The notes below the pieces were generated by a model. It was not told where the DNA came from, did not search any database, and was given only the letters and a program-made list of their open reading frames with translations. Below are positions 17,480-25,989 of a DNA stretch of 64,000 nt, one piece after another. The stretch spans positions 62,001-126,000 of the forward strand of contig NZ_JAFLWW010000006.1 of the NCBI RefSeq assembly GCF_018555685.1, read 5' to 3'. The translations under genes and the position numbers were made by a program. Position 1 is the stretch's first letter. Each line of letters begins with the position of its first letter. Source of the stretch: Aminobacter anthyllidis. Its GTDB lineage: Bacteria > Pseudomonadota > Alphaproteobacteria > Rhizobiales > Rhizobiaceae.

Positions 17480-18123
17480 TCGAGTTCACCTTCTGGGACA
17501 TCCTGCGCAACCTGATCTTCGCGACGCGCTGGACCGTGCTCCTGTCGATCGCGGCCTTCGTCGGCGGCGGCATCGTTGGCATCGCCATCCTGTTTTTGCG
17601 CATCTCCAAGGCCAAGTGGGCACGGCGCTTTGCCAGCGGCTACATCGCGCTGTTTCAGGGTACGCCGTTGCTGATGCAGCTTTTCCTGATGTTCTTCGGC
17701 CTGCCGATGCTCGGTTTCCGCATCGAGCCGTGGACGGCCGCTGTTCTCGGGCTGACCTTCTTTGCCAGCGCCTATCTTGCCGAGATCTGGCGCAGCGGCG
17801 TCGATGCCTTGCCGCGTGGCCAGTGGGATGCCGGCGCCAGCCTCGGCCTGCACTATATCCAGGAGCTGCGCCTGATCATCCTGCCGCAGGCCTTCGCCAT
17901 CACGCGTGCGCCGGTCGTCGGCTTCCTCGTCCAGCTGATCAAGGCAACCGCACTGACCTCGATCATCGGCTTCGAGGAGCTGCTCAGGACCTCGAACGCC
18001 ATCAACAACGCGACCTTCGAACCGTTCACCGTCTACGGGCTGGTGGCACTGATCTTCTTCGTGCTCTGCTACCCGCTGACCCAGTATGCACGTTCATTGG
18101 AGGCCCGCGCCGCAGCACGCTGA
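17476..18123 (+). CDS. Polar-amino-acid-type ABC transporter permease (second)
   Basis: This 215-residue partner permease shows YIALFQGTPLLMQLFLMFFG near residue 56 and the coupling loop ALPRGQWDAGASLGLHYIQE near residue 113, again of the HisQ/GlnP class. ATG 17476 overlaps the upstream stop. No HisP/GlnQ-type ATPase follows; the next gene, 72 bases on, is the binding protein of a different (PotD-type) system. The importer must borrow an ATPase from elsewhere or from the PotA-type gene at 19.5 kb. Confidence 0.93.
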   Translation: MIEFTFWDILRNLIFATRWTVLLSIAAFVGGGIVGIAILFLRISKAKWARRFASGYIALFQGTPLLMQLFLMFFGLPMLGFRIEPWTAAVLGLTFFASAYLAEIWRSGVDALPRGQWDAGASLGLHYIQELRLIILPQAFAITRAPVVGFLVQLIKATALTSIIGFEELLRTSNAINNATFEPFTVYGLVALIFFVLCYPLTQYARSLEARAAAR

Positions 18124-18195
18124 ACGACACTCCATCATCATAAGAACCCGTGGGAACAGCCGGCACAAAGCCGGCAATAAATGAGGAGAACTAGC

Positions 18196-19284
18196 ATGAG
18201 CAAGATTCTGAACCACCCGATCAGCCGGCGCGCCGTGCTCGGTGCCGGCGTCGCATCGGCGAGCCTGCTGGCGATGCCGTCGATCCTCAGAGCGCAGGAC
18301 AAGTCGATCAAGATCGGCGTCTATGGCGGCTACTTCAAGAAGTCGTTCGACGAGCACATCTTCCCCGAATTCACCAAGGCGACCGGTATCGCTGTGGAAT
18401 CCGTCGCCGAGCCGACCGGCGAGGCCTGGCTGGTGCAGCTCGAGCAGGCGGCCAAGGCAGGCCAGGCACCGGCCGACCTGTCGATGATGTCGCAAGTATC
18501 AACGTTGAAGGGGCAGGCGACCGATCTGTGGGCGCCGATCGACCTCACCAAGATCAAGAACAGCTCGAACCTGATCGACCACTTCGTCAACAAATACCCC
18601 GATGGCCGCGTCGCCGGCATCGGTGCGGTGGCCTGGTACATCACGCTTGTCACCAACACCAACGTCTTCCCGACAGCGCCCGACAGCTGGGCCGCGTTCT
18701 GGGACCCGGCCAACGCCGACAAGCTCGGCCTGCTGGCGCTCGCCTCCAACTCGTTCCTGCTCGAAGTGACAGCCACGACCTTCATGGGCGGAACCAAGGC
18801 GCTCGACACCGAGGAGGGTATCCAGAAGGCGCTGGAAAAGCTCGCCGAGGTCAAGCCGAACGTCAGGTTGTGGTATCGTGACGAGGCACAGTTCGAACAG
18901 GCGCTGAAGTCGGGCGAAATCCCGATGGGGCAGTATTACCATGACGTCACCGGCCTTGCCGCTGCCGATGGCCAGCCCGTTCGCTCCACATTCCCGAAGG
19001 AAGGCGGCATCCAGGATTCCGGCAACTGGGTCATCTCGCGCGCCTCGAAGAAGACCGAGGAGGCGCATGCCTTCATCGACCACATGTGCCAGCCCGCCGT
19101 GCAGTCGCTGATGTCGCGCAAGGTCGGCACCGCACCGACGGTCAAGCGCGAGCTGCTTGATCTCACGCCGGAACAGTTCGCCGCGGTGTCGTCCGACATC
19201 CCGCCGATCATCCCGCGCTACGACCTCTACACCACCAAGGCCGACTGGATTAACCAGAAGTGGACCGAGCTGATCGTCGGCTGA
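18196..19284 (+). CDS. PotD-type ABC transporter substrate-binding protein
   Basis: This 362-residue binding protein of the spermidine/putrescine/Fe3+ (SBP_bac_8-like) class has a twin-arginine leader (SRRAVLGAG) with probable cleavage near LRAQDKS. The mature protein starts IKIGVYGGYFKKSFDEHIFP and contains GIGAVAWYITLVTNTNVFP, AYxNPASA-type text (SWAAFWDPANADKLGLLALA) and SGNW near the C-terminal hinge. ATG 18196 follows TGAGGAGAA. It begins a second importer (binding protein, ATPase, two permeases). An inverted-repeat element lies between it and the ATPase gene. Confidence 0.9.
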   Translation: MSKILNHPISRRAVLGAGVASASLLAMPSILRAQDKSIKIGVYGGYFKKSFDEHIFPEFTKATGIAVESVAEPTGEAWLVQLEQAAKAGQAPADLSMMSQVSTLKGQATDLWAPIDLTKIKNSSNLIDHFVNKYPDGRVAGIGAVAWYITLVTNTNVFPTAPDSWAAFWDPANADKLGLLALASNSFLLEVTATTFMGGTKALDTEEGIQKALEKLAEVKPNVRLWYRDEAQFEQALKSGEIPMGQYYHDVTGLAAADGQPVRSTFPKEGGIQDSGNWVISRASKKTEEAHAFIDHMCQPAVQSLMSRKVGTAPTVKRELLDLTPEQFAAVSSDIPPIIPRYDLYTTKADWINQKWTELIVG

Positions 19285-19292
19285 TCTGGTTT

Positions 19293-19409
19293 ACCCTCCC
19301 CCTTGTGGGGAGGGTGGCCCGCAGGGCCGGGTGGGGGTACTCGCCAAACTTCGTGCTTGCCGACCCCCACCCCGTCGCTACGCGCCGACCTCCCCACAAG
19401 GGGGAGGGT
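19293..19409. repeat. GC-rich inverted-repeat element between PotD-type and PotA-type genes
   Basis: Arms ACCCTCCCCCTTGTGGGG (from 19293) and CCCCACAAGGGGGAGGGT (to 19409) match the outer arms of the element at 8818-8939. The interior again has a GGGTGGGGGTA and GACCCCCACCCCG pair. The right arm lacks one C compared with the left. The element begins nine bases after the binding-protein stop, as in the HAAT operon. Confidence 0.85.
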
Positions 19410-19486
19410 AACGCCAGCCGTCGACGCGGCGTTTCCGACCGACGCGAGGCGCAAGGGCATTCTCAAAATCTCAGATGGGGCAATGC

Positions 19487-20524
19487 ATGTCAGGCCTGTC
19501 ACTGCAGAACATCACCAAGTCATTCGGCAACTTCACGGCTGTCGACACGGCCAATCTGTCGGTGCCGCATGGCAAGTTCGTCTGCCTGCTCGGCCCGTCG
19601 GGCTGCGGCAAGACCACGCTGTTGCGCATGATCGCCGGGCTGGAGGATCCGACAAGCGGCCAGATCCTGCTCGACGGAACCGACATCACGCCGGTGCCGA
19701 CGCACAAGCGCAACCTCGGCATGGTGTTCCAGTCGCTGGCCTTGTTTCCGCATCTGTCGGTCGGCGACAACATCGCCTATCCCCTGCGCATCCGCGGCGC
19801 ATCGCGCGAGGACCAGAAGAAGCGCTCGGACGAATTGCTCAAGCTGATCCATCTGCAGGGCTTCTCCGACCGCCCCGTGGCCAAGCTTTCCGGCGGCCAG
19901 CGCCAGCGCGTCGCCATTGCCCGCGCGCTCGCTTTGTCGCCGAAACTGTTTTTGCTCGACGAGCCGCTGTCGGCGCTCGACGCCAAGCTGCGCGAGGCGA
20001 TGCAGGTCGAGCTGCGCCAGCTGCAGCAGCGGCTTGGCATCACCACCTTCGTCGTCACCCACGACCAGCGCGAGGCGATGACCATGGCCGATCTCGTCGT
20101 CGTCATGGGCAACGGCAAGATCCTGCAGGCAGCACCGCCGATCGAGATCTACCGCAAGCCGGCCGATGCCTTCGTCGCCGATTTCATCGGCATGACCAAC
20201 CTGCTCGATGCGACCGCCGACAGGCTTGGCCGTGTCTCGGTGCTGGGCCAGGCCATCCCCAACCTGACGATGCCCGAAGGCATGACCAAGGCGTCCGTTT
20301 CGATCCGCCCCGAGGACGTGCATCTCGGCCCGGTTGGCGGCGACGCGATCGCTGGCACGGTGACCTTCGTGCGCGATCTCGGCGGCACCATCGAAACCTT
20401 CGTCGAGGCCGGCGGCAAGACCATCGTTGCGGTGGCGACGCCGCGCGAGCGACCCGAGGTCGTGGCCGGCCAGCAGGTCGGCCTGATCCTGCCGGCGGAC
20501 GCCTGCGTGGTGCTCAAGTCATGA
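19487..20524 (+). CDS. PotA-type ABC transporter ATP-binding protein
   Basis: This ATPase of the polyamine/opine-type (POPT) importer has 345 residues from ATG 19487; ATG 19475 is an alternative adding four residues. I prefer 19487 because GGGG precedes it by six bases. Walker A GPSGCGKTT, Q-loop FQSLALFPHLSV, signature LSGGQRQRVAIARAL, Walker B LFLLDEPLSALDAK and the switch HDQREAMTMAD are all intact. The last 100 residues form a TOBE-like C-terminal domain (SIRPEDVHLG). It is the only ATPase in the 14.8-22.2 kb cluster, which holds two importers. Confidence 0.93.
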   Translation: MSGLSLQNITKSFGNFTAVDTANLSVPHGKFVCLLGPSGCGKTTLLRMIAGLEDPTSGQILLDGTDITPVPTHKRNLGMVFQSLALFPHLSVGDNIAYPLRIRGASREDQKKRSDELLKLIHLQGFSDRPVAKLSGGQRQRVAIARALALSPKLFLLDEPLSALDAKLREAMQVELRQLQQRLGITTFVVTHDQREAMTMADLVVVMGNGKILQAAPPIEIYRKPADAFVADFIGMTNLLDATADRLGRVSVLGQAIPNLTMPEGMTKASVSIRPEDVHLGPVGGDAIAGTVTFVRDLGGTIETFVEAGGKTIVAVATPRERPEVVAGQQVGLILPADACVVLKS

Positions 20525-21375
20525 AACGCGAGGCGCCGAAATCGCTTGCCGATTACAGCCCGCTGTTCTTTCCCGGGCTGATGCTGATCGTCTTCTTCGT
20601 CGTGCCGTTCTCGACGATGATCGCCGTCAGCTTCTTCCAGCGCGATCCCTCGGGCTTCTACACGCCCGACTTCGTCTTCGACAATTACGCCCGCTTCCTC
20701 AGCCTGTTTTTCGCCAAGGTTCTCGGCTTTTCGCTGATGCTGGCGGTGATGGTGGCGATCTGCTGCGTCGTCATCGCCTTTCCCTTCACCTATCTTTTGA
20801 CCAAGCGGCCACGCAAGGTGCAGACGATCTGGCTGGTCTGCCTGTTGTCGGTGCTGTCGCTGTCGGAGGTCATCATCGGCTTTGCCTGGTCGACGCTGTT
20901 TTCGCGCACCGCCGGCATCACCAATTTGTTCGTCGCCATCGGCCTGATGAAGGAACCGGTGGCGCTTTTGCCGAGCTTCTGGGCGGTGCTGACCGGCATG
21001 GTCTACCAGGCGTTGCCCTACACCATCCTGGTGCTCTACCCCGCCCTGGTGCGGCTCGACCCGACCTTGCTTGAAGCTGCGCGCACGCTCGGCGCCTCGC
21101 CGGTTCGGGCGTTCATGAACGTCGTCGTGCCGGCGCTGCGCAACACCATCGTCGCGACGCTGATCATGGTCTTCGTCTTCGCGCTCGGCTCCTACCTGCT
21201 GCCGCAGATCCTTGGCCGGCCGTCGCACTGGACGCTGTCGGTGCTGATCACCGACCAGGCCATCTACCAGTCCAACATGCCGTTTGCCGCTGCGATGGCG
21301 GTGTTCCTGGTTCTGATGTCTCTGGCGCTGGTGGGGCTTACGTTGCTTGTCGGACGCAGGGAGAACGCGCTGTGA
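20521..21375 (+). CDS. PotB-type ABC transporter permease
   Basis: This 284-residue permease begins MKREAPKSLADYSPLFFPGL. It has six hydrophobic segments and the coupling loop ALVRLDPTLLEAARTLGASP near residue 176 with the conserved EAA-x3-G pattern. ATG 20521 overlaps the ATPase stop as ATGA. The frame is open much further upstream, but that part is the out-of-frame shadow of the ATPase gene and is not expected to be translated. Confidence 0.92.
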   Translation: MKREAPKSLADYSPLFFPGLMLIVFFVVPFSTMIAVSFFQRDPSGFYTPDFVFDNYARFLSLFFAKVLGFSLMLAVMVAICCVVIAFPFTYLLTKRPRKVQTIWLVCLLSVLSLSEVIIGFAWSTLFSRTAGITNLFVAIGLMKEPVALLPSFWAVLTGMVYQALPYTILVLYPALVRLDPTLLEAARTLGASPVRAFMNVVVPALRNTIVATLIMVFVFALGSYLLPQILGRPSHWTLSVLITDQAIYQSNMPFAAAMAVFLVLMSLALVGLTLLVGRRENAL

Positions 21376-22172
21376 AACAGACCTTCCTTCGCCGGCTCTA
21401 TTTCGCAGCCGTTGCCCTGTTCCTCGCCGCACCACTGATTGTCGTTGCCGGCGTTTCGGTCAACGAAAAGCAGGACCTGGCCTTCCCGCCGAAAGGCTTC
21501 TCCCTGGCCTGGTACGCGCAGATCTTCGCCGATCCGGAATGGCGCAAGGCGCTGATCGCCTCGCTGTCGCTGGCCGTCACCGCCGCCGCCCTTGCGGTCG
21601 CCATCGCCTTGCCGCTGGCCTGGTTCCTGTGGCGGCGCATCGCGCCCTGGGCCAACGTGTTCCAGATCCTCGGCCTGGCGCCGTTCATCCTGCCGCCTGT
21701 CATCACCGCGCTCGGCATGCTGACCTTCTGGGCGACGACCGGTTTCTATGGCCAGCCCTGGACGGCCGTCATCAGCCACGCGATCTTCTTTGTTACCTTG
21801 CCACTGGTGACGCTGTCGCTCGGCTTCGCCTCCATCGACCGCTCGCTGGTCGAGGCGGCGGCGACGATGGGCGCCGACGACCGCACGGTGCTGAAGACGG
21901 TGGTGCTGCCGCTGATCCGGCCCTATCTCGTCTCGGGCTACGCGTTCGCCTTCGTCTTGTCGCTAAACGAATACATCGTCGCCTACATGACGATCGGCTT
22001 CACGATGGAGACGCTGCCGATCAAGATCTTCAACGCCCTGCGCTACGGCTACACGCCAACGATGGCCTCGGTGTCGGTGTTCTTCGTCGCGGTGGCGGCA
22101 TTGGTGTTCGGCCTGATCGCCAGGTTCGGCGATATCAGGCGGTTGCTCGGGGCGATGTCCTCGGAGAGCTGA
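21372..22172 (+). CDS. PotC-type ABC transporter permease
   Basis: This 266-residue partner permease shows six membrane segments and the coupling loop SIDRSLVEAAATMGADDRTV near residue 153 with the EAA-x3-G pattern. The start GTG 21372 overlaps the PotB-type stop by four bases. It is the last gene of the cluster and is followed within five bases by a strong terminator hairpin. Confidence 0.92.
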   Translation: MKQTFLRRLYFAAVALFLAAPLIVVAGVSVNEKQDLAFPPKGFSLAWYAQIFADPEWRKALIASLSLAVTAAALAVAIALPLAWFLWRRIAPWANVFQILGLAPFILPPVITALGMLTFWATTGFYGQPWTAVISHAIFFVTLPLVTLSLGFASIDRSLVEAAATMGADDRTVLKTVVLPLIRPYLVSGYAFAFVLSLNEYIVAYMTIGFTMETLPIKIFNALRYGYTPTMASVSVFFVAVAALVFGLIARFGDIRRLLGAMSSES

Positions 22173-22176
22173 ATCG

Positions 22177-22204
22177 AAAAGGGCCGCAGAAACGCGGCCC
22201 TTTT
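22177..22204. terminator. Bidirectional rho-independent terminator
   Basis: AAAA-GGGCCGC-AGAAAC-GCGGCCC-TTTT forms a seven-base GC stem with a six-base loop flanked by an A tract and a T tract. It therefore works in both directions. It lies between the convergent PotC-type (+) and MATE (-) genes. Confidence 0.9.
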
Positions 22205-22206
22205 CA

Positions 22207-23610
22207 TCACATCACCGGCTTGTCCATCAGGCCGAGCCTGTCGCGCCTCAGCCAGCGCCACAAGAGCAGCACCGACACCACGGCGAGGCCGGAGAACAGG
22301 CCGATCCAGATGCCGCGGCCCTCGAAGCCGAAGTGGAAGGCGAGCACGACGCCGAGCGGCAGGCCGATGCCCCAATAGCCGATCGCCGCGAGGATCATCG
22401 GCACCTTCGTATCCTGCAGCCCGCGCAGCTGGCCGGCCGACACCGCCTGGGCGCCGTCGACGACCTGGAAAAGTGCGGCGAAGACCAGGAAGCTGACCGC
22501 GAGGCCGATCACCTGGGCGTTGGCCGGGTCGCTTGTGTCGATGAACGCCGAGATCAGCAGATGCGGCCAGAACACCATCACCAGCGCCATCAGCGCCATG
22601 AAGCCGACGCCGAGCGCATAAGCCGTCCATCCGGCACGAGTAATGCCGTCGCGGTCCTTGGCGCCGTAGGCCAGGCCGACGCGCACCGTGACCGCCTGGC
22701 CGAGACCGAGCGGGATCATGAAGGTCACCGAGCAGATCTGGAGTGCGATGGCGTGCGCGGCGAGCGAGGACGAGCTGATCAGCCCCATCAGGAATGCGGC
22801 GGCGTTGAAGATCGTCACCTCGAAGGCGAGGATGCCGGAGATCGGCAAGCCGAGCTTGAGCAGTGTCTTGAAGCGCGGCCAGTCGGCGCGCCAGAAACGG
22901 CCGAACAGGCGGTAGCGGCGGAACTTCTTTTCCATCATCACGACGGCCGCCATGCCGACGAACATCATGCCGCTGGCGATGCTGGTGGCAAGGCCGGAGC
23001 CGGCGATGCCCATTTCGGGGAAGCCCCATTTGCCGAACACCAGGAGCCAGTTGCCGAACGCGTTGGCCGCTACAGCGATGGCCATGATGACCAGCGCCCA
23101 GCCGGGGCGCTCCAGCGCCGAGATGAACGAGCGCAGGACGATGTAGCCGAAGAACGGCAACGCCGCCCACTGCAGGTGATGGACATAGATGCCGGCCTGC
23201 TCGGCGAGCTTGGGCTCCTGGCCCATGGCGAGCAGGATCGCCTCGGCGTACCACAACAGGGCCCAGATCGGGATCGAGATGAGGACGGCGAGCCACAGGC
23301 CCTGGCGCACGGTGCGGCGGACGTCGCGCACCGAATGGCGCTTGCGGCCAAGCTCGGCCGCCATCATCGGCGAGGTCGCATACATCAGGCCGAGGCCGAA
23401 GATCAGCGGCGCGAAATAGAGGTTGGAGCCGAGCGCGCCGGCGGCCAGCGCATCGGGACCCAGCCGGCCGAGCATCATCACGTCGGTGGCGGTCATCGCT
23501 GTCTGCGCCAGGTTGGTGAGTATCATCGGCCAGGCAAGCGCCAGCATCGCCCGAATTTCGTGACGCCAAGGCGTTGCCGGTGATTGCGCGCCGGTTGCGA
23601 TCGCAGACAT
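22207..23610 (-). CDS. MATE-family multidrug/toxin efflux protein (NorM-like)
   Basis: This 467-residue inner-membrane antiporter has about twelve hydrophobic segments in two matching halves. Family text includes AWPMILTNLAQTAMTATDVMMLGRLG near residues 26-51, GYIVLRSFISALERPGWA, and GLPISGILAFEVTIFNAAAF at the start of the second half. It presumably exports cationic compounds using Na+ or H+. The start is ATG 23610. It ends against the bidirectional terminator. The LysR gene upstream is on the same strand 185 bases away and may or may not regulate it; that gap has a cluster of GATATCG repeats (about 23630-23665) but no gene. Confidence 0.92.
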   Translation of the reverse strand: MSAIATGAQSPATPWRHEIRAMLALAWPMILTNLAQTAMTATDVMMLGRLGPDALAAGALGSNLYFAPLIFGLGLMYATSPMMAAELGRKRHSVRDVRRTVRQGLWLAVLISIPIWALLWYAEAILLAMGQEPKLAEQAGIYVHHLQWAALPFFGYIVLRSFISALERPGWALVIMAIAVAANAFGNWLLVFGKWGFPEMGIAGSGLATSIASGMMFVGMAAVVMMEKKFRRYRLFGRFWRADWPRFKTLLKLGLPISGILAFEVTIFNAAAFLMGLISSSSLAAHAIALQICSVTFMIPLGLGQAVTVRVGLAYGAKDRDGITRAGWTAYALGVGFMALMALVMVFWPHLLISAFIDTSDPANAQVIGLAVSFLVFAALFQVVDGAQAVSAGQLRGLQDTKVPMILAAIGYWGIGLPLGVVLAFHFGFEGRGIWIGLFSGLAVVSVLLLWRWLRRDRLGLMDKPVM

Positions 23611-23795
23611 TTCTTTTCGTCTTTCGTGCCGATATCGCGAGATATGCCGCCGATATCGATCGATTCGGCCTCAAAACACCTGGTTTTGCCTCGCCGTGGA
23701 GCGGTTTTGAAGCAAACGGGCTGGCCTGGCAAGGCGTCAGGGTGGCCAAGCATTGAGCCAGCGCGGTGTTGACCTGGCGGCAACGGCGCTCGCGC

Positions 23796-24689
23796 TCACT
23801 CGGCGAAGTCGGCGATCTCTGGCAGGATCCAATCGCGGAAGGCGCGGATCTTGGGCAGGTTGCGGCGCGCCTCGGGATAGACCAGCCAGTAGGCGTGGCC
23901 GTCGTCGCCAAGCAGGTCGAAGGGCTGGATCAGCCGACCCTCGGCGAGTTCGCTGGTGAAGAATTTCTGGGTCAGGATTGCTACGCCCTGGCCGGCCATG
24001 GCGGCATTGGCCTCATAGGCCTGCGAGCCCATCGAGGTGTCGGGGCGCCCCTCCAGGCTGTCGGTCGGCACACCCGCCAGCTCGAACCAGCGTTTCCACC
24101 AGACGTCGCTGGGATCGAGGATGCGCAGCTTCAGGAGATCGGCGGGCTCCTTGATGCCGCCGACGCTCTCGGCGAGGCGCGGGCTGAGCATCGGGGCGTA
24201 CTGGGCGCGAAACAGCAGGTGCTTGGCAAGACCCGGCCAATTGCCGTCGCCGGAGCGGATGCCGATGTCGACCGCCTCGCGCGAAAAATCGACCATGTGG
24301 CTCGAGGTGTCGAGGCGCACGGCAATGGCGGGATGGCGCAGCTGGAACGAGCCGATGTGGCGCGCCAGCCAGTTGGAGGCGAAGGTCAGCACCGTCGAGA
24401 TGCATAGCGTACCGCCTGACCCGGCGCGCGCTTCGGCATAGGCCTCGCTCAGGATGTTGAAGGCGGCGCTGACGGCCGGCGCCAGGCGCGCGCCGGCTTC
24501 GGTCAGCATCACCTGCCGGGGTTTGCGCAGAAACAACGGCGCGCCGACCCGCTCCTCGAGCAGCTTGATCTGGTAGCTGACCGCCGCCTGGGTCATGCCG
24601 AGCTCGTTCGCCGCCTTGGTGAAGCTGGCGTGGCGGGCCGCGGCCTCAAACACCCTGACGGCGGCAAGCGGCGGGAGTTGCTCGGCCAT
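23796..24689 (-). CDS. LysR-family transcriptional regulator (GcvA-like)
   Basis: This 297-residue regulator has an N-terminal winged helix (PPLAAVRVFEAAARHASFTK, ELGMTQAAVSYQIKLLEERV) and a LysR effector domain (SSHMVDFSREAVDIGIRSGDGNWPGL, common in GcvA-like proteins). It is upstream of and co-directional with the MATE gene and divergent from the DUF1127 gene. Its target is unknown. There is no palindrome in the 118-base divergent gap as clear as that at 14.67 kb. Confidence 0.92.
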   Translation of the reverse strand: MAEQLPPLAAVRVFEAAARHASFTKAANELGMTQAAVSYQIKLLEERVGAPLFLRKPRQVMLTEAGARLAPAVSAAFNILSEAYAEARAGSGGTLCISTVLTFASNWLARHIGSFQLRHPAIAVRLDTSSHMVDFSREAVDIGIRSGDGNWPGLAKHLLFRAQYAPMLSPRLAESVGGIKEPADLLKLRILDPSDVWWKRWFELAGVPTDSLEGRPDTSMGSQAYEANAAMAGQGVAILTQKFFTSELAEGRLIQPFDLLGDDGHAYWLVYPEARRNLPKIRAFRDWILPEIADFAE

Positions 24690-24807
24690 TATACATAAGC
24701 CCTGTTAATGGGTTCAGATCGACGTTCGATTGGAAATAAAGGGTTTCACAGCGCTATATCAAGGTCAACCCATCAACTGATGACGGGTATTAGAGGAGTT
24801 GAATGTC

Positions 24808-24987
24808 ATGAACACGGTACAGGCAAGTCTCATCCATTGCGAACCGGTTTCCCTGACTTCACGGTTGGCGGCGGTGTTCGGCTGGCGTGCGCGCAAGCGC
24901 CTCCTTGATGTCCGCGACCTGCCGGATCACCTCAAGCGCGACATGGGCTTTCTTGACGGCAACGACCCTTGCGGCCGCCGCGTCTGA
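24808..24987 (+). CDS. DUF1127 small protein (YjiS-like)
   Basis: This 59-residue protein has the DUF1127 C-terminal signature as RLLDVRDLPDHLKRDMGFLD (family form -L-LDDR-LRDIGL). Small DUF1127 proteins of alphaproteobacteria are often highly expressed and some affect phosphate, RNA or stress physiology; this one is uncharacterised. ATG 24808 has GAGGAG nine bases upstream; an in-frame TTG at 24799 is less likely. It stands alone between divergent LysR and the HAD gene. Confidence 0.8.
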   Translation: MNTVQASLIHCEPVSLTSRLAAVFGWRARKRLLDVRDLPDHLKRDMGFLDGNDPCGRRV

Positions 24988-25086
24988 TGGCCGGACGCAC
25001 GCGCATGTGTTCCGCACTGTCACATCAACGGTTCATTTCCGCCGCCAAAGCTCCTATGAGCAATGGGGTGAACAAGGACCAGTCAT

Positions 25087-25722
25087 ATGACGCCGAAGGC
25101 AGTGTATTGGGACATGGACGGCACGCTGATCGACAGCGAGCCGCTGCACGAAGAAGCGCTGGTGTCGGCGCTGCGCGGCGTCGGCATCGAGCCGCCCGCT
25201 GACCTGCACGCCCGCGTCGTCGGCCAGGCGGCGCGGCCGGTCTATGAGGTGCTGCGCGACCAGTTCGGCCTCGCCCTCGAATTCGACGACTGGATTGCCC
25301 TCAAATACGATCACTACATGAGCCGCGCGCCCAACCTTCTGCCACGTGAGGGCGCAATGGAGATCTTCCGCGACCTGAAGGCGAACGGTGTCGTCCAGGC
25401 GATCGTTTCCAATTCGGATCGCATGGTGGTCGAGGCCAATCTGCAGGCTGTCGGCGTGCACGAACCGACGATGAAGACGATCAGCCGCAACGACGTGCGC
25501 AACGGCAAGCCCGATCCCGAGCCCTATCTGCGCGCCGCCTATCTCACCGGCATCGCGCCTGCCGACACCGTGGTCATGGAAGACAGCGTGCCCGGCGCCA
25601 TGGCCGGCGTCGCAGCGGGGATGCGCACCATCTTCTGGCCGCAGGACAAGATCGATGGTCCGACGGGTGCGCTGGTGGCGCACAGCGTGGAAGAAGTGCG
25701 GGCGCTGCTCGGGCTGGATTGA
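25087..25722 (+). CDS. HAD-superfamily hydrolase (phosphoglycolate-phosphatase/beta-phosphoglucomutase-like)
   Basis: This 211-residue phosphatase-like protein has HAD motif I WDMDGTLIDSEP at residues 8-19 (nucleophile D9 or D10), motif II around IVSNSDR near residue 107, lysine motif III GKPDPEPYL near residue 139 and motif IV VVMEDSVPGAMAG near residue 161. A helical cap lies between motifs I and II (subclass IA). The substrate is unspecified. ATG 25087 is preceded by AAGGACCAGTCAT. It is a monocistron followed by a long inverted repeat. Confidence 0.9.
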   Translation: MTPKAVYWDMDGTLIDSEPLHEEALVSALRGVGIEPPADLHARVVGQAARPVYEVLRDQFGLALEFDDWIALKYDHYMSRAPNLLPREGAMEIFRDLKANGVVQAIVSNSDRMVVEANLQAVGVHEPTMKTISRNDVRNGKPDPEPYLRAAYLTGIAPADTVVMEDSVPGAMAGVAAGMRTIFWPQDKIDGPTGALVAHSVEEVRALLGLD

Positions 25723-25763
25723 GCAGGTTCAGGCCTGGCTGGAACCGTTGGCGTGGTGGAGAT

Positions 25764-25951
25764 GTCACGGCATGGATCCCCGGGTCTGCGCAGTTCGCTG
25801 CGCTCCTGCTCCGCCCGAGGATGACGAAGGCTTTGATACCCCGGCCAACCTTCAACCGCCAAGTGGTATTAAGTGCGCCAAGGAAGGCTCGTCATCCTCG
25901 GGCGGAGCAGGAGCGCAGCGACTGCGGAGACCCGGGGATCCATGCCGTGAC
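25764..25951. repeat. Long inverted-repeat element (about 63-base arms)
   Basis: The left arm 25764-25827 (starting GTCACGGCATGGATCCCC) and the right arm 25889-25951 (ending CATGCCGTGAC) are near reverse complements; the right arm has ACTGCGGAGACCC where the left has GGGTCTGCGCAGT, one base different in length. The loop is about 60 bases. This is a dispersed rhizobial intergenic palindrome. It occupies the gap between the HAD and aldolase genes, which converge on it, so its transcript could act as terminator for either. Confidence 0.85.
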
Positions 25952-25989
25952 GCTGCCGATTGATACGCTGACGAGCTAAATCCCGCCTT

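Noticed and set aside
19303-20520. Upstream open frame joined to the PotB-type permease
   Set aside because: The first 400 codons are an Arg-rich out-of-frame shadow of the ATPase gene. The permease begins at ATG 20521 with ATGA coupling.
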